DNA of 64,000 nt from Vibrio sp. HDW18 (GTDB taxonomy: Bacteria; Pseudomonadota; Gammaproteobacteria; Enterobacterales; Vibrionaceae), in NCBI RefSeq assembly GCF_011306175.1, contig NZ_CP049913.1, positions 124,001 through 188,000 on the forward strand, given 5' to 3'. This document shows, in pieces, positions 9,928 through 21,323 of this stretch. The first letter of the stretch is position 1, and each line of letters opens with the position of its first letter. A model generated the notes under the pieces. It was not told where the DNA came from, did not search any database, and saw nothing but the letters and a program-made list of their open reading frames with translations. A program made the translations under genes and the position numbers.

Positions 9928-10120
9928 ATCGAGGTCGTCGCTTTAAACACGATCATCACGCCTAGAATAAGATTAGAAAATCTAACCCAAGCCATGAGCA
10001 ATCGATTGCCAAACCGCCCAATGAGAATCCCCGCTGGCAAGATAAATAAAACTAATCCATCGGATTAACATATTTCACATGTGGCACGCCAATTTCGTGA
10101 TCAAAAATAGATTTTTGCAT
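9921..10120 (-). pseudogene. Frameshifted small membrane-protein gene (possibly LysE-like C-terminus)
   Basis: On the minus strand an ATG at 10118-10120 opens MQKSIFDHEIGVPHVKYVNP and stops after 22 codons. From the same point another frame continues as GLVLFILPAGILIGRFGN and on through MAWVRFSNLILGVMIVFKA to TGA at 9921-9923. Loss of one G in an ATGGG run near 10060 would join them into a protein of about 66 residues. The second half is hydrophobic and recalls the C-terminus of LysE-type exporters, but I am not sure of the family. The remnant overlaps the end of nudL by a few bases. No good ribosome-binding site precedes the ATG. Confidence 0.5.
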
Positions 10121-10229
10121 TAAGTTTTAATAACTGTAATTATTCATGATTTAGATCTGATTTTCTGATGTGAAAAATGTGCAAAATGCGCTCCAACTTA
10201 TTTCCTGTTCCCCAAATGAGTAAAAACAT
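10121..10229 (+). promoter_or_regulatory. Upstream region of sdaC
   Basis: AT-rich leader before sdaC. It holds one CRP-like half site (TGTGAAAAATGTGCAA, around 10169) but no second clean half, so CRP control, known for sdaC in E. coli, is only a possibility. Confidence 0.3.
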
Positions 10230-11483
10230 ATGAATACTGCAACAGTGGCTACTTCTACAGCACGTTCTGCTAGTAAGTGGACCTACAAAGATTTCACCTG
10301 GGCACTGTCCCTATTTGGTACTGCGGTTGGTGCCGGTGTGCTATTTCTACCGATCAAAGCCGGTGCGGGTGGTTTCTGGCCATTAGTTATCCTTGCATTA
10401 ATTGCTGCGCCAATGACGTGGTTTGCGCATAAGTCTTTAGCTCGTTTTGTACTCTCCGCCAAAAATCCAGAGGCTGACATTACTGACACGGTCGAAGAGC
10501 ACTTTGGTAAAGCGGGCGCGAACCTGATCACTTTCGCTTACTTTTTTGCTATCTACCCTATCGTATTGATTTACGGTGTAGGTATCACCAATACCGTTGA
10601 TTCATTTCTGGTTAACCAAATCGGTATGGCATCGATCCCGCGTTGGTTGTTATCAGGCTCACTGATTGTGGCGATGACGGCTGGGGTGGTATTTGGTAAA
10701 GAGTTGATGCTGAAAGCCACTTCTGCCATGGTTTATCCACTGGTATTCATTCTGTTAGCACTCTCTTTCTATCTGATCCCAGATTGGAATATGTCGATGA
10801 TCGAAGTCGCGCCTGACTGGTCAGCAATGCCGGCTATCGTATGGCTTGCGATCCCAATCATCGTGTTCTCCTTCAACCACAGCCCTATCATTTCTCAGTT
10901 CTCTAAAGAGCAGCGCCAACAGTTTGGTGATAATGCAGTGAAAAAAACCGACATGATCACTGGCGGTGCCGCCATGATGCTGATGGGTTTTGTGATGTTA
11001 TTTGTATTCTCAGTCGTACTGTCACTCTCTCCAGAGCAACTAGCAATGGCCAAAGAGCAAAACATTTCGGTGTTGTCTTACCTTGCTAACGCTCACGCCT
11101 CACCCATCATCTCTTACTTAGGCCCAATCGTGGCATTTGCGGCGATCACTTCAAGCTACTTTGGTCACTTCCTTGGTGCACATGAAGGTTTGGTCGGTTT
11201 GGTAAAATCACGCAGCAATATGCCAATCAACAAGATTGAAAAACTGTCACTGGGTTTCATCGTGATCACTACTTGGATGGTGGCTATAATTAACCCAAGC
11301 ATCTTAGGCATGATCGAAACCATGGGTGCGCCAATGATTGCAGCAATCCTGTTCTTACTGCCTGTGTTTGCAATGCACAAAGTGCCGGCGATGGCGAAGT
11401 TCAAGACTTCCGCACCCGTGCAGATTTTTACCGTTATTTGTGGCTTGGCTGCGATTAGTTCGGTAGTCTACGGCGCTCTTTAA
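10230..11483 (+). CDS. sdaC: SdaC-type serine transporter (HAAAP family)
   Basis: A 417-residue inner-membrane protein with about 11 hydrophobic helices. The start of the first helix, FGTAVGAGVLFLPIKAGAGG, is the typical unwound substrate/ion-binding helix of hydroxy/aromatic amino acid permeases, and the AIPIIVFSFNHSP stretch is typical of SdaC/TdcC. It most likely imports L-serine with protons. The adjacent L-serine deaminase gene supports serine over threonine as substrate. The two genes are separated by an internal terminator-like hairpin. Confidence 0.93.
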   Translation: MNTATVATSTARSASKWTYKDFTWALSLFGTAVGAGVLFLPIKAGAGGFWPLVILALIAAPMTWFAHKSLARFVLSAKNPEADITDTVEEHFGKAGANLITFAYFFAIYPIVLIYGVGITNTVDSFLVNQIGMASIPRWLLSGSLIVAMTAGVVFGKELMLKATSAMVYPLVFILLALSFYLIPDWNMSMIEVAPDWSAMPAIVWLAIPIIVFSFNHSPIISQFSKEQRQQFGDNAVKKTDMITGGAAMMLMGFVMLFVFSVVLSLSPEQLAMAKEQNISVLSYLANAHASPIISYLGPIVAFAAITSSYFGHFLGAHEGLVGLVKSRSNMPINKIEKLSLGFIVITTWMVAIINPSILGMIETMGAPMIAAILFLLPVFAMHKVPAMAKFKTSAPVQIFTVICGLAAISSVVYGAL

Positions 11484-11530
11484 TCTCAACCGCTACGGCT
11501 GAGCTTAAAACACAAAAATAACTATACCAA

Positions 11531-11562
11531 AAGCCTCCCTGATCTCGGGGGGCTTCGTTTTG
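11531..11562 (+). terminator. Terminator-like hairpin between sdaC and sdaA
   Basis: AAGCCTCCC pairs with GGGGGGCTT (one G-T pair) around a loop TGATCTC, followed by CGTTTTG. It lies 47 bases after the sdaC stop and only about 10 bases before the sdaA start, so it could attenuate read-through or hold the sdaA ribosome-binding site (TGAGG) in its flank. Confidence 0.7.
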
Positions 11563-11572
11563 AGGCAATCAA

Positions 11573-12934
11573 ATGATTAGTGTATTTGATATCTATAAAA
11601 TCGGTGTTGGCCCTTCCAGTTCACACACAGTTGGGCCAATGAAAGCGGGTAAAGAGTTTATTGACGAACTTCGCTCAATGGGAAAATTGCGCGACGTGAC
11701 TAAAATCACCGTGGACGTTTATGGATCGCTATCACTGACAGGGAAAGGTCACCATACCGATATCGCTATCATCATGGGTCTGGCAGGCAACACGCCAGAA
11801 AAAGTGGATATCGATGCGATCCCAAGCTTTATCGCTCGGGTTACAGAAACTGAACGTCTTCCTGTTGGTATGCACTGTCATACCGTCTCGTTTCCTCGTG
11901 AAGGTGGGATGAATTTCCACCGCACCAATCTGCCATTGCATGAAAATGGGATGCAGATCCACGCTTGGATTAACGATGAAAACATCTTCAGCAAAACTTA
12001 CTACTCGATTGGTGGTGGTTTTATTGTTGATGAAGAACACTTTGGTAAAGAGAGTGAATCTCTGATCCAAGTACCCTATGCGTTCCGCTCAGCCGAAGAA
12101 CTACTTAACCAGTGTCAACAACATGGTCTTTCGATCAGCACGCTGGTGATGGCCAATGAAAAAGCCATGCATTCCGACGAAGAAGTGCGCACCTATTTTG
12201 CTAACATCTGGCGCACCATGCGTGAGTGTATGGAGCGCGGGATGAATACCGAAGGTATTTTACCTGGGCCTTTGCGGGTACCTCGCCGTGCCGCCGCACT
12301 ACGCCAACAACTGCTGACCTCAGAAAAAACCACCAACGATCCAATGGCGGTTGTGGACTGGGTGAACATGTATGCGTTTGCAGTTAACGAAGAAAACGCC
12401 GCGGGTGGCCGAGTGGTTACCGCACCAACCAACGGTGCCTGTGGCATTATTCCTGCGGTGCTGGCTTACTACGACAAATTTATCCAAACCGTGACCGAGA
12501 AAGATTACATCCGTTACTTTGCAGCTTCCGGTGCCGTTGGTGGTTTGTACAAGCGTAATGCTTCAATCTCTGGTGCGGAAGTCGGCTGCCAAGGTGAAGT
12601 CGGCGTCGCTTGCTCGATGGCGGCGGCGGGTCTTGCCGAACTATTAGGTGCCAGCCCTGAACAAGTGTGTATGGCTGCGGAAATTGCCATGGAACATAAC
12701 CTGGGTTTGACTTGTGATCCAGTCGCAGGACAAGTACAAGTTCCCTGTATCGAGCGTAACGGGATTGCGGCAGTCAAAGCCATCAACGCAACTCGCATGG
12801 CGCTGCGTCGCTCTTCTGCGCCGCGCGTGTCGCTGGATAAAGTGATTGAAACCATGCTTGAAACTGGCAAAGACATGAACGCCAAATACCGTGAAACCTC
12901 GCAAGGTGGTTTGGCGATCAAAGTGATCTGCTAA
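11573..12934 (+). CDS. sdaA: L-serine ammonia-lyase (iron-sulfur type)
   Basis: A 453-residue single-chain L-serine dehydratase, converting L-serine to pyruvate and ammonia. The N-terminal beta domain has the GPSSSHTVGPMKAG motif (residues about 12-25); the alpha domain has TNGACGIIP, the SGAEVGCQGEVG loop and EHNLGLTCDPVAGQVQVPCI, which carry the cysteines for the catalytic [4Fe-4S] cluster. The ATG follows TGAGG by 7 bases. Together with sdaC it forms a serine uptake and catabolism module. A clear terminator follows. Confidence 0.96.
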   Translation: MISVFDIYKIGVGPSSSHTVGPMKAGKEFIDELRSMGKLRDVTKITVDVYGSLSLTGKGHHTDIAIIMGLAGNTPEKVDIDAIPSFIARVTETERLPVGMHCHTVSFPREGGMNFHRTNLPLHENGMQIHAWINDENIFSKTYYSIGGGFIVDEEHFGKESESLIQVPYAFRSAEELLNQCQQHGLSISTLVMANEKAMHSDEEVRTYFANIWRTMRECMERGMNTEGILPGPLRVPRRAAALRQQLLTSEKTTNDPMAVVDWVNMYAFAVNEENAAGGRVVTAPTNGACGIIPAVLAYYDKFIQTVTEKDYIRYFAASGAVGGLYKRNASISGAEVGCQGEVGVACSMAAAGLAELLGASPEQVCMAAEIAMEHNLGLTCDPVAGQVQVPCIERNGIAAVKAINATRMALRRSSAPRVSLDKVIETMLETGKDMNAKYRETSQGGLAIKVIC

Positions 12935-12970
12935 TCCTCATCAGACAACACGTTAACTCTTATCATGACC

Positions 12971-13000
12971 AAAACCCGATGCACTTGCATTGGGTTTTTT
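12971..13000 (+). terminator. Rho-independent terminator of sdaA
   Basis: AACCCGATGCA pairs with TGCATTGGGTT (one mismatch or wobble) and is followed by a run of T, 36 bases past the sdaA stop. Confidence 0.85.
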
Positions 13001-13126
13001 ATTTCGGCTCGTTTCGCTTTACGTATCTTTACCTAGTTTTACGCGCACCCATCTTGTTTAACCGCAGTAGATATTGATAAATAACCGCATCTTTTTTAAC
13101 GCTTATTATTGGCGGTGTGCGGCATC

Positions 13127-14314
13127 ATGTCTCAACATAAACTCAACCCAAAACTGATCGGATTCATCGTACTCGCGAGTGTCATCGTGAGCGTAAGCTA
13201 CTTTGTTTATCCGCGTGAAACGCCACCAAGTTTTGCGACTCAAGCGGTACAGCGCGGCAATATTGAATACAGTGTACTCGCAACAGGTATGGTACAAGCA
13301 TCTAAACTGGTCGCCATCGGAGCACAAGTCTCAGGCCAGATTGAAACTCTGGCCGTAGCACTCGGCGATGAGATCAAGCAAGGTGATATCGTGGCACAAA
13401 TCGATAGCCTCACTCAGCAAAACAATCTCAAAAAAGCCAATGCTTCACTCAATAGCCTAAATGCGCAAATTCGTGCCAAACAAGCGCTGATCAAGCAAGC
13501 GCAATCCGAATTTATGCGCCAAAAAGGTATGTTATCGGCCAATGCCAGCTCCAAAGCAGATTATGAGGCGGCAGAAACGACGCTGGCCGTTTACCTCGCG
13601 GAATTAGAACAACTCAACGCAGAATTAGAGCAAGCCAAGATCGCCGTTGATAGTGCCAAGCTCGATTTAGGCTACACCACCATTCAAGCACCATTAGACG
13701 GCACCGTAGTTTATACTGCGGTGGAAGAAGGGCAAACTGTCAACGCCAATCAAACCACGCCGACCATTATTGAGCTGGCTCAACTCGAAAAAATGACCAT
13801 CAAAGCGCAAATTTCTGAGGCGGATATTATTCATGTCCAACCAGGACTTCCGGTCTATTTCACCATTCTGGGTAACGCCAATCAACGTTATCACAGCACG
13901 TTGCGCGCGATTGAACCAGGCCCAACCTTGATGGATGGTAATGATAAAGATCTTGCGGTCAGTAATGATCAAGCGATTTATTACCACGGCTTATTTGAAG
14001 TCGACAATCCAGATCGTACCTTACGGATTGGCATGACCGCTCAGGTCTCCGTCGTATTAAATAAAGCCGAAAATGTTCTACTCGTTCCGGCTCAAGTATT
14101 AATCCGCCAACCAGGTAGAGCCGCTCGCTATCAAGTTCCAGTGTTAAACGATGGTAAGCAAGTGATGCGTGATGTGACTGTGGGGATTAACAACAAAGTC
14201 AGTGCTGAAATCACCTCGGGGTTACAAGAAGGCGATCAAATTATTCTTGGTATTCCACGCCAAAACTCAGGGTCAGCGAGCCCTCGAATGGGACCTGCGG
14301 GGATGCGTTTCTAA
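13127..14314 (+). CDS. macA: MacA-like periplasmic adaptor of an ABC-type tripartite efflux pump
   Basis: A 395-residue membrane-fusion protein: one N-terminal membrane anchor (about residues 8-28), a lipoyl/barrel-sandwich half ([20 protein letters not shown]), a coiled-coil hairpin (about 95-180, rich in Ala, Gln, Leu and Lys), the second lipoyl half ([19 protein letters not shown]) and a beta-barrel/membrane-proximal domain. It links the MacB transporter to an outer-membrane TolC channel. I chose the ATG at MSQHKLNPK; an in-frame TTG 18 bases upstream is possible. It overlaps macB by one base (TAATG). No outer-membrane channel gene is nearby, so TolC is presumably encoded elsewhere. Confidence 0.9.
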   Translation: MSQHKLNPKLIGFIVLASVIVSVSYFVYPRETPPSFATQAVQRGNIEYSVLATGMVQASKLVAIGAQVSGQIETLAVALGDEIKQGDIVAQIDSLTQQNNLKKANASLNSLNAQIRAKQALIKQAQSEFMRQKGMLSANASSKADYEAAETTLAVYLAELEQLNAELEQAKIAVDSAKLDLGYTTIQAPLDGTVVYTAVEEGQTVNANQTTPTIIELAQLEKMTIKAQISEADIIHVQPGLPVYFTILGNANQRYHSTLRAIEPGPTLMDGNDKDLAVSNDQAIYYHGLFEVDNPDRTLRIGMTAQVSVVLNKAENVLLVPAQVLIRQPGRAARYQVPVLNDGKQVMRDVTVGINNKVSAEITSGLQEGDQIILGIPRQNSGSASPRMGPAGMRF

Positions 14315-16272
14315 TGTCACAAGCCTTACTCGATTTGCGCGGTGTTAACCGCCTCTTCACCACCGGAGAAGAGACGCTCTGCGTGCTCAATAATGTCAAT
14401 TTAACCATTCAACGCGGTGAGATGGTGGCGATTGTCGGTGCCTCTGGCTCAGGTAAATCCACCTTAATGAATATTCTTGGCTGTCTCGATCAACCGAGCA
14501 ACGGGGAATACTGGGTTAATGGCCACAATACCGCACAGCTCAATTCCGATCAGTTGGCTCAACTACGCCGTGAATATTTTGGGTTTATCTTCCAACGCTA
14601 TCACTTATTGGGAGATTTGACTGCACTGGGCAATGTAGAAATTCCGGCGATTTATGCCGGACTGGATAAATCATCCCGTCAGCAGCGTGCCACTACCCTA
14701 CTCAGCCGCTTAGGTTTAGCCGATCGTTTGGAGCATAAACCGAATCAGTTAAGCGGTGGTCAGCAACAGCGTGTATCGGTGGCACGCGCTTTGATTAATG
14801 GTGGCGATGTGATCTTGGCCGATGAACCCACCGGCGCATTAGACAGCAAAAGTAGCTCAGAAATGATGGCGTTACTGCAAGAGCTGCATCAATTAGGCCA
14901 TACCATCATTATCGTGACCCATGATATGGAGATTGCTCAATATGCGGATCGGATCATTGAAATCAAAGATGGTCAGATCCTGAGCGATACCACTCATCAC
15001 TCATCTCAATTAGCCAATAAACCAGAAACGATCGAAACCCGCTCGCGATCCAGTACGGTTGGCGCAGGTCGCAAGTTATTGGGGGATTTAACCGAAGCGC
15101 TAAAAATGGCGCTGCTGGCCATGTCTAATCATCGCTTACGCACCTTTCTCACCATGCTGGGGATTATTATTGGTATTGCCTCGGTCGTTTCAGTGGTCGC
15201 ACTGGGCAACGGTTCACAAAAATCGATTCTCGATAGCATCGCCTCAATGGGAACCAACACCATTGATGTGATGCCCGGCAGTGGTTTTGGCGACCGGCGC
15301 TCGGCACGGGTGCGCACTTTAACCGCCGCTGACGCGCAAGCGATCGCCAATTTATCCTTTGTGGATAGCGTGACCCCTACGCTAGCCAATTCAGTCACCA
15401 TCAAATACACCAATCAAGCCGTGACCGCTTCCGTTCAAGGCGTGGGAGCAGATTTTTTCCGAGTTCGCGGCTATCAATTGACCGAGGGGCAATATTGGGA
15501 TCAAACCAGTGTTGATAGCTTAGCTCAGGAAGCGGTGATTGATCACAACACGCGTAACGTGCTGTTTACCAATCAAAACCCGATCGGGCAAGTGATTTTT
15601 GCTGGCAACTTACCAATTCGAATTATTGGTGTCACCCAAGCCAAGGAGAGCGCATTTGGTAATAGTGACTCGCTCAATATTTGGCTCCCCTACACCACGG
15701 TCAGCGCACGCATGGTCGGCAAAAATTATTTGGATCGCATTTCGATACGCGTCAATGACGACACCGCCAGTAATGCCGCTGAGCAAGCGATTATCTCACT
15801 GTTGAAAATGCGCCACGGAACGCAAGATTTCTTTACCGTCAATACCGATACCATTCAGCAAAACATCCAAAAAACCACCGCCACTATGACGCTATTAATT
15901 TCAGCTATCGCACTGATTTCGTTGGTTGTCGGCGGCATTGGGGTAATGAATATCATGTTGGTCTCGGTCACCGAGCGCACACGAGAAATTGGCATCCGCA
16001 TGGCGGTCGGTGCCAGACAAAATGACATTTTACGCCAATTTTTGATTGAAGTGGTGTTGGTCTGTTTGTGTGGTGGGGTCATCGGGATTGGGCTGGCTTA
16101 TCTGCTCGGAACACTGTTCGCCAGTTTAGGCAGCAATTTTAGCATGATCTACTCGAATACCTCGATTGTCTCTGCATTCTTATGCTCGACCTTGATCGGC
16201 GTGGTATTTGGCTATATGCCCGCACGCAACGCCGCTCAACTCAATCCGATCGATGCCTTGGCACGCGAGTAG
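14314..16272 (+). CDS. macB: MacB-like ABC transporter, ATPase fused to permease
   Basis: A 652-residue protein. Residues about 1-235 are an ABC ATPase with Walker [10 protein letters not shown], signature [15 protein letters not shown], Walker [13 protein letters not shown] and switch His in VTHDM. A first transmembrane helix ([20 protein letters not shown]) precedes a large periplasmic MacB_PCD domain, and three further helices form the C-terminal FtsX-like domain ([20 protein letters not shown] is typical). MacB drives export of macrolides, enterotoxin-like peptides or lipids through TolC by mechanotransmission; the substrate here cannot be told from sequence. Confidence 0.94.
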   Translation: MSQALLDLRGVNRLFTTGEETLCVLNNVNLTIQRGEMVAIVGASGSGKSTLMNILGCLDQPSNGEYWVNGHNTAQLNSDQLAQLRREYFGFIFQRYHLLGDLTALGNVEIPAIYAGLDKSSRQQRATTLLSRLGLADRLEHKPNQLSGGQQQRVSVARALINGGDVILADEPTGALDSKSSSEMMALLQELHQLGHTIIIVTHDMEIAQYADRIIEIKDGQILSDTTHHSSQLANKPETIETRSRSSTVGAGRKLLGDLTEALKMALLAMSNHRLRTFLTMLGIIIGIASVVSVVALGNGSQKSILDSIASMGTNTIDVMPGSGFGDRRSARVRTLTAADAQAIANLSFVDSVTPTLANSVTIKYTNQAVTASVQGVGADFFRVRGYQLTEGQYWDQTSVDSLAQEAVIDHNTRNVLFTNQNPIGQVIFAGNLPIRIIGVTQAKESAFGNSDSLNIWLPYTTVSARMVGKNYLDRISIRVNDDTASNAAEQAIISLLKMRHGTQDFFTVNTDTIQQNIQKTTATMTLLISAIALISLVVGGIGVMNIMLVSVTERTREIGIRMAVGARQNDILRQFLIEVVLVCLCGGVIGIGLAYLLGTLFASLGSNFSMIYSNTSIVSAFLCSTLIGVVFGYMPARNAAQLNPIDALARE

Positions 16273-16500
16273 ATTAGCGGTCATAGTGCTGTTGGCCAGA
16301 GCTGACTGACGAGCAAAGACGATAAGATTGGCAACAATTGTGCGTTCAAACCACATTAAAGGTTGAAGCTAGCAAATTGACAGGTAATATGTTCGGTTGA
16401 ATCTGTAAAACTCTCGACCACCCAATATTTAGTCTGTTGCGCAATGATTGCCTCAACAGCGAATGGGTGGTTCTTTATCTCAACGGAGACTGTAATAAAC

Positions 16501-17901
16501 ATGACTTACGCGCCTGTAAATGACGTACTAAGCGGCAAGCTCGCAGTAGACAGTGAAGTCACTGTTCGCGGCTGGGTTCGCACACGTCGTGATTCCAAAG
16601 CTGGAATTTCGTTTCTTGCCATCTATGACGGCTCTTGTTTCAACCCGATTCAGGCCGTGGTTCCGAATAATCTGAATAATTACGACAACGAAGTTCTCAA
16701 GCTCACCACAGGCTGTTCAGTTGAAGTAAGCGGTACCATCGTCGCATCACCTGCATCAGGTCAAGCTTTTGAACTGGCGGCCACCAACGTTACAGTGGTG
16801 GGTTGGGTGGAAGATGCCGACACTTATCCAATGGCGAAAACTCGCCACTCGATTGAATATCTGCGTGAAGTGGCGCACCTGCGTCCGCGCACTAACGTGA
16901 TCGGTGCCGTCGCGCGTGTGCGTAACTGCTTGGCACAAGCGATTCACCGTTTCTACCACGAGCAAGGCTACTTCTGGGTTTCTGCGCCACTGATCACGGC
17001 TTCTGATGCAGAAGGTGCCGGTGAAATGTTCCGCGTATCAACGCTGGATATGGAAAACCTGCCACGCACTGATGCCGGCAAAGTGGATTACAACCAAGAT
17101 TTCTTTGGTAAAGAAACCTTCCTGACCGTATCAGGCCAGCTCAACGCAGAAGCTTACGCTTGTGCGATCAGCAAGGTATACACGTTTGGCCCAACCTTCC
17201 GTGCCGAAAACTCAAACACCAGCCGTCACTTGGCGGAGTTCTGGATGGTTGAACCGGAAGTCGCGTTTGCTGACTTAAATACGGTTGCTAGACTGGCTGA
17301 AGATATGCTCAAGTACGTGTTTAAAGCCGTACTGGCAGAGCGTCGTGACGATCTCGAGTTCTTTAACGACCGCATCAACAATGAAGTGATTGCACGCCTT
17401 GAGCAATTTGTTGACTCAGATTTCGCCCAAGTCGATTATACCGATGCGATTGAAATTCTGAAAAACTGCGGCAAAACCTTCGAATTCCCAGTGGAATGGG
17501 GTATCGACCTCGCTTCTGAGCACGAGCGTTTCCTGGCTGAAGAGCACTTCAAAGCGCCGGTTATCGTCAAAAACTATCCGAAAGACATCAAAGCCTTCTA
17601 CATGCGTATGAATGAAGATGGCAAAACAGTAGCTGCGATGGATGTATTGGCCCCTGGTATCGGTGAAATCATTGGTGGTTCACAACGTGAAGAGCGTTTG
17701 GAGATCCTCGATGCACGTATGCGTGAGTTTGGTATCGATCCTGAGCATATGGACTGGTATCGCGACCTGCGCCGTTACGGCACCGTACCACATGCAGGTT
17801 TTGGTCTCGGCTTTGAGCGTTTGGTCTCTTACGTAACGGGTATGGGTAACGTACGTGATGTGATCCCATTCCCACGTACTCCACGTAGCGCAAGCTTCTA
17901 A
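16501..17901 (+). CDS. asnS: Asparaginyl-tRNA synthetase
   Basis: A 466-residue class IIb aminoacyl-tRNA synthetase that charges tRNA-Asn. The N-terminal OB-fold anticodon-binding domain ([14 protein letters not shown]) is followed by the class II catalytic core: motif 2 around [20 protein letters not shown] and motif 3 [10 protein letters not shown] near the C-terminus. The frame is open 19 codons upstream, but MTYAPVNDV matches the family start and is preceded by GGAGA. Genes asnS and aspC are neighbours in E. coli too, separated there by ompF, which is absent here. Confidence 0.96.
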   Translation: MTYAPVNDVLSGKLAVDSEVTVRGWVRTRRDSKAGISFLAIYDGSCFNPIQAVVPNNLNNYDNEVLKLTTGCSVEVSGTIVASPASGQAFELAATNVTVVGWVEDADTYPMAKTRHSIEYLREVAHLRPRTNVIGAVARVRNCLAQAIHRFYHEQGYFWVSAPLITASDAEGAGEMFRVSTLDMENLPRTDAGKVDYNQDFFGKETFLTVSGQLNAEAYACAISKVYTFGPTFRAENSNTSRHLAEFWMVEPEVAFADLNTVARLAEDMLKYVFKAVLAERRDDLEFFNDRINNEVIARLEQFVDSDFAQVDYTDAIEILKNCGKTFEFPVEWGIDLASEHERFLAEEHFKAPVIVKNYPKDIKAFYMRMNEDGKTVAAMDVLAPGIGEIIGGSQREERLEILDARMREFGIDPEHMDWYRDLRRYGTVPHAGFGLGFERLVSYVTGMGNVRDVIPFPRTPRSASF

Positions 17902-17933
17902 ACCCAGCGCACACATAAATTGATAACATGGTT

Positions 17934-17961
17934 AAACCGTCTCCTGCGAGACGGTTTTTTT
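17934..17961 (+). terminator. Rho-independent terminator of asnS
   Basis: Perfect 10-bp stem AAACCGTCTC/GAGACGGTTT with a CTGC loop and a T-run of seven. Confidence 0.92.
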
Positions 17962-18134
17962 GATCTTATCCGAATCGAATTTCTCCCACAGCGCGGACAT
18001 TGCTCTGCCCAGCAAAATTATTTGCTTATTTTCTTTACCGTGCGGTTGTCACCACTATGTGAGGAAGGTATAAATACAATAAATTTGATGAGTTCCATCA
18101 CCCTTTCCACCTCAACTTGACATGGATGTAAATT

Positions 18135-19325
18135 ATGTTCGAAAAAGTCATTGCCGCTCCGGCTGACCCTATTCTTGGTTTAACTGAAGAATTCAAAAAA
18201 GATCCTCGTACCGACAAAATTAACCTCGGTGTCGGTATCTATAAAAATGAAGCAGGTGAAACCCCGGTACTGGCTACGGTTAAGAAAGCAGAAGCGGCAT
18301 TACTAGCGTCAGAAAAAACCAAATCTTATCTAACTATTGAAGGAACGGCAGAGTATGGTTTGGCCGTACAAAAACTGCTGTTCGGTGCAGATTCAAGCAT
18401 CGTCACCCAAAAACTGGCTAAAACTGCGCAAGCACCCGGTGGTACTGGTGCACTGCGGGTGGCCGGAGAGTTTATTAAGCGCCAATTGGGCGATGTAAAA
18501 GTATGGATCAGCAATCCAACGTGGGCTAACCACCATAGCGTATTCAATGCCGCGGGTTTGGAAACCACCCAATATGCTTATTATGATGCCGAAGCAAAAG
18601 ACAAAAGCTTTGCCGCGATGTTGGCCGATTTAGAGCAAGCCAACAAAGGTGATGTGGTATTGCTGCACGGCTGCTGCCATAACCCAACGGGGATTGATCC
18701 CACGGCACACGAGTGGGAAGTGTTGGCAAAATTAGTCGCAGATAAAGGCCTACTGCCGCTATTTGATTTTGCCTATCAAGGATTCGCCACCGGAGTGGAA
18801 GATGATGCGATCGGCCTACGCACTTTTGCTAAATACAATGATGAGATCCTCGTTGCCAGCTCTTTCTCGAAAAACTTTGGCCTGTACAACGAACGCGTCG
18901 GTGCTTTCACCTTAGTAGCTGCATCAGCAACCATTGCAGAAACAGCATTTTCTCAAGTGAAAGCTATCATTCGTTCCATCTACTCTAACCCACCGGCTCA
19001 CGGTGCTGCTGTTGTGACTTATATTCTCAACAACCCAGCCCTGCGTGCTGAATGGGAAGCGGAAGTCACAGAAATGCGTGAACGCATTCAAGAGATGCGC
19101 ACCCTGTTTGTGAAAACGTTGCAACAAGTTGGGGTTGATGCGGATTTTAGCTTTATTGAGCGCCAAAACGGCATGTTCTCTTTTTCAGGCCTTAGCCAAG
19201 CACAAGTGGCACGCCTTAAAGCAGAATTTGCGATTTACATCGTAGGCTCAGGACGGATCAGTGTCGCAGGTATGACCAAATCGAACATGCTGCCACTTTG
19301 CCAAGGGATTGCCGCCGTATTTTAA
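18135..19325 (+). CDS. aspC: Aspartate/aromatic aminotransferase (class I, PLP)
   Basis: A 396-residue PLP-dependent transaminase, same length as E. coli AspC. The PLP Lys is K246 in [15 protein letters not shown]; the other typical parts are [40 protein letters not shown] and [10 protein letters not shown]. It interconverts aspartate plus 2-oxoglutarate with oxaloacetate plus glutamate, and this subgroup often also acts on tyrosine and phenylalanine, so tyrB is the alternative name. The C-terminal [12 protein letters not shown] carries the substrate carboxylate-binding Arg. Confidence 0.92.
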   Translation: MFEKVIAAPADPILGLTEEFKKDPRTDKINLGVGIYKNEAGETPVLATVKKAEAALLASEKTKSYLTIEGTAEYGLAVQKLLFGADSSIVTQKLAKTAQAPGGTGALRVAGEFIKRQLGDVKVWISNPTWANHHSVFNAAGLETTQYAYYDAEAKDKSFAAMLADLEQANKGDVVLLHGCCHNPTGIDPTAHEWEVLAKLVADKGLLPLFDFAYQGFATGVEDDAIGLRTFAKYNDEILVASSFSKNFGLYNERVGAFTLVAASATIAETAFSQVKAIIRSIYSNPPAHGAAVVTYILNNPALRAEWEAEVTEMRERIQEMRTLFVKTLQQVGVDADFSFIERQNGMFSFSGLSQAQVARLKAEFAIYIVGSGRISVAGMTKSNMLPLCQGIAAVF

Positions 19326-19372
19326 TCGGTGATGCCAACTGCGTAAAAAAAGGTGCGTAAAATTCGCTCGTA

Positions 19373-19404
19373 AAAAAACCGGCATATCACTGCCGGTTTT
19401 TTTA
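19373..19404. terminator. Bidirectional terminator between aspC and the chemoreceptor gene
   Basis: Stem AAAACCGGCA/TGCCGGTTTT with loop TATCAC, A-run before and T-run after; serves two convergent genes. Confidence 0.92.
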
Positions 19405-19439
19405 TTTTTCACCACAATTCCATATCAAATCGCAGACAA

Positions 19440-21323
19440 TTACAGTCGGAAGCGACGGATCTCTTGCTCCAACTCATGGGATAGATCAGACAATTCGGCT
19501 GCCTGCTCGGCTGCACGATGCGCTTGCTGAGCCAGATCATTCGATACATCACGAATACCCACAGTATTACGAGTGATTTCAGAGGTCACCGAAGCTTGCT
19601 CTTCCGCCGCTGACGCAATTTGAGTCGCCATATCATTGATCGACTCAACCACCGTGTGGATCTGCTCTAAGCTCACCGAGGCCTCATTCGCATCGTCCAC
19701 GCTCGTATCGGCTAAACGGCGACTGTCATCCATAATACCAACCGCTTTGCCTGTGGTGGCTTGCAGCGTTTCAATCATCTGTTGGATCTCTTTCGTCGAA
19801 GCATGAGTGCGCTGACTCAGTACTCGCACTTCATCCGCAACAACCGCAAAGCCGCGGCCTTGTTCACCCGCACGCGCCGCTTCAATCGCCGCATTCAGTG
19901 CTAACAAGTTAGTCTGCTCGGCAATGTTCTGAATGGTTGAAAGAATAGTGCTAATTTGGTGCCCATGTGCTTCCAATTCTTGAATAACGCCAGTCGCCAC
20001 TTGTACTTCTTCGGCTAACGACTGAATCGAGCGCTGAGTTTGGCCAACTTGACCACTACCATGAGCACAAGCCGTCACCGCCTCACCCGCATTTTGCGCG
20101 GTATGCTCAGCATTACCAGCAATCTCTTGAGTTGCCGCGGCCATCTCGTTGATGGCGGTAGCCACCATGTTGATTTCATCTTGCTGCTGAGCAATACGTC
20201 GGCTACGCTCTTCCGCTTGTTGTGCCGTGGCTTGAGATTGTTGTGAGAGAGCCATTGAAACTTGGCTCAACTTGAGCACCATAGTGTGCATATTGCTCAC
20301 GAAGATATTGAAATTATTAGCGAGTTGGCCAACTTCATCATCACTGCGTGGTTCTAAGCGTTGAGTGAGATCGGCATCACCAGAAGCAATCGCTTCAAGC
20401 GCTTTCGACACACGATTTAAATCACTAAATAAGAAGCTAACCAGCCATGAGACAATCGCTACCACAATCACAGTGATCAATAAGGCTGTAGTGATCAAGC
20501 CAGTCAGTAATTCAGCATGTGCGGCGTATTCGGTGTTGCTATCCATCTGAATCGCAAAATACCAAGGCGTGTTTGGCACTGGCGCAAAGAAAAAGAACTT
20601 ATCTGACCCGTTAAGATTAACCGTAACCAATTCAGCTTGGCGAGCTGCACGCTCAATATTGCGCAGATCTAATGCTGAAGATAACTGAGTGACCGGTTTG
20701 AGTAGCAAAGATTTATCAGGGTGCGCTAATAACACACCATTTTGACCATCAATCAGCATCGTTTGCGCATTTTTACCCGCATCCATACTGATCACATCGG
20801 CGATCAATTGATCGATCAGCACATCAGCGCCTACCACACCACTTAAACTGCCTTGTAAACGCACCGGCTCGGCTATCGTGACAAGCAGAGCACCGGTGAT
20901 CGCATCACTGTAGGCGGTGGTAATGATCTGTCTACCGGCACTTGCTGCATCTTTATACCAAGGACGGGTGCGCGGATCGTAATCCGCACGATTACGCTCT
21001 GGGTGTGAACGGTACATTGCGCCTTGCGTAGAACCGTAAAAAATATCATCAAAACCACCAGCATCACGCGCCTGTTGCAAATAAGGCACCATATCTGGAG
21101 CTTCAATATGTGCGTTAAACGCTGAGCTAATCGATTTACGAATCGCAATCCAATCGGAAATACCTTTGGCTGCCGTCGAAGATATGGCATCCGCGCGAGT
21201 ATATACCGCATTGCTGGTTTGCTGTTGCAATTGACTGGCAGAAAACCAAGTCAATGCGGTCGCCATTACCACCACAGCGGATAGACTTGCACCAATTAAT
21301 TTGTGTTTTAGTGTTAGTTTCAT
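19440..21323 (-). CDS. Methyl-accepting chemotaxis protein with dCache sensor
   Basis: A 627-residue chemoreceptor (from [11 protein letters not shown]). Layout: membrane helix about 10-28; periplasmic double Cache domain; second membrane helix about 280-305; HAMP ([20 protein letters not shown]); and a signalling domain whose tip reads [20 protein letters not shown] and [16 protein letters not shown]. The sensor has the pattern [28 protein letters not shown] and [12 protein letters not shown], matching the amino-acid-binding dCache_1AA motif, so an amino acid ligand is likely but inferred. No C-terminal CheR-binding pentapeptide is seen. The start is uncertain: an ATG 51 bases upstream is in frame, and a GGAGGGGG just after it could be a ribosome-binding site for an intermediate non-ATG start. 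Confidence 0.93.
   Translation of the reverse strand: MKLTLKHKLIGASLSAVVVMATALTWFSASQLQQQTSNAVYTRADAISSTAAKGISDWIAIRKSISSAFNAHIEAPDMVPYLQQARDAGGFDDIFYGSTQGAMYRSHPERNRADYDPRTRPWYKDAASAGRQIITTAYSDAITGALLVTIAEPVRLQGSLSGVVGADVLIDQLIADVISMDAGKNAQTMLIDGQNGVLLAHPDKSLLLKPVTQLSSALDLRNIERAARQAELVTVNLNGSDKFFFFAPVPNTPWYFAIQMDSNTEYAAHAELLTGLITTALLITVIVVAIVSWLVSFLFSDLNRVSKALEAIASGDADLTQRLEPRSDDEVGQLANNFNIFVSNMHTMVLKLSQVSMALSQQSQATAQQAEERSRRIAQQQDEINMVATAINEMAAATQEIAGNAEHTAQNAGEAVTACAHGSGQVGQTQRSIQSLAEEVQVATGVIQELEAHGHQISTILSTIQNIAEQTNLLALNAAIEAARAGEQGRGFAVVADEVRVLSQRTHASTKEIQQMIETLQATTGKAVGIMDDSRRLADTSVDDANEASVSLEQIHTVVESINDMATQIASAAEEQASVTSEITRNTVGIRDVSNDLAQQAHRAAEQAAELSDLSHELEQEIRRFRL

Noticed and set aside
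10160..10190. CRP site upstream of sdaC
   Set aside because: Only one good half site (TGTGA); the second half TGCAA is poor, so I do not call it.
16444..16500. 19-codon N-terminal extension of asnS
   Set aside because: The family starts at MTYAPVNDV; a suitable ribosome-binding site precedes that ATG.
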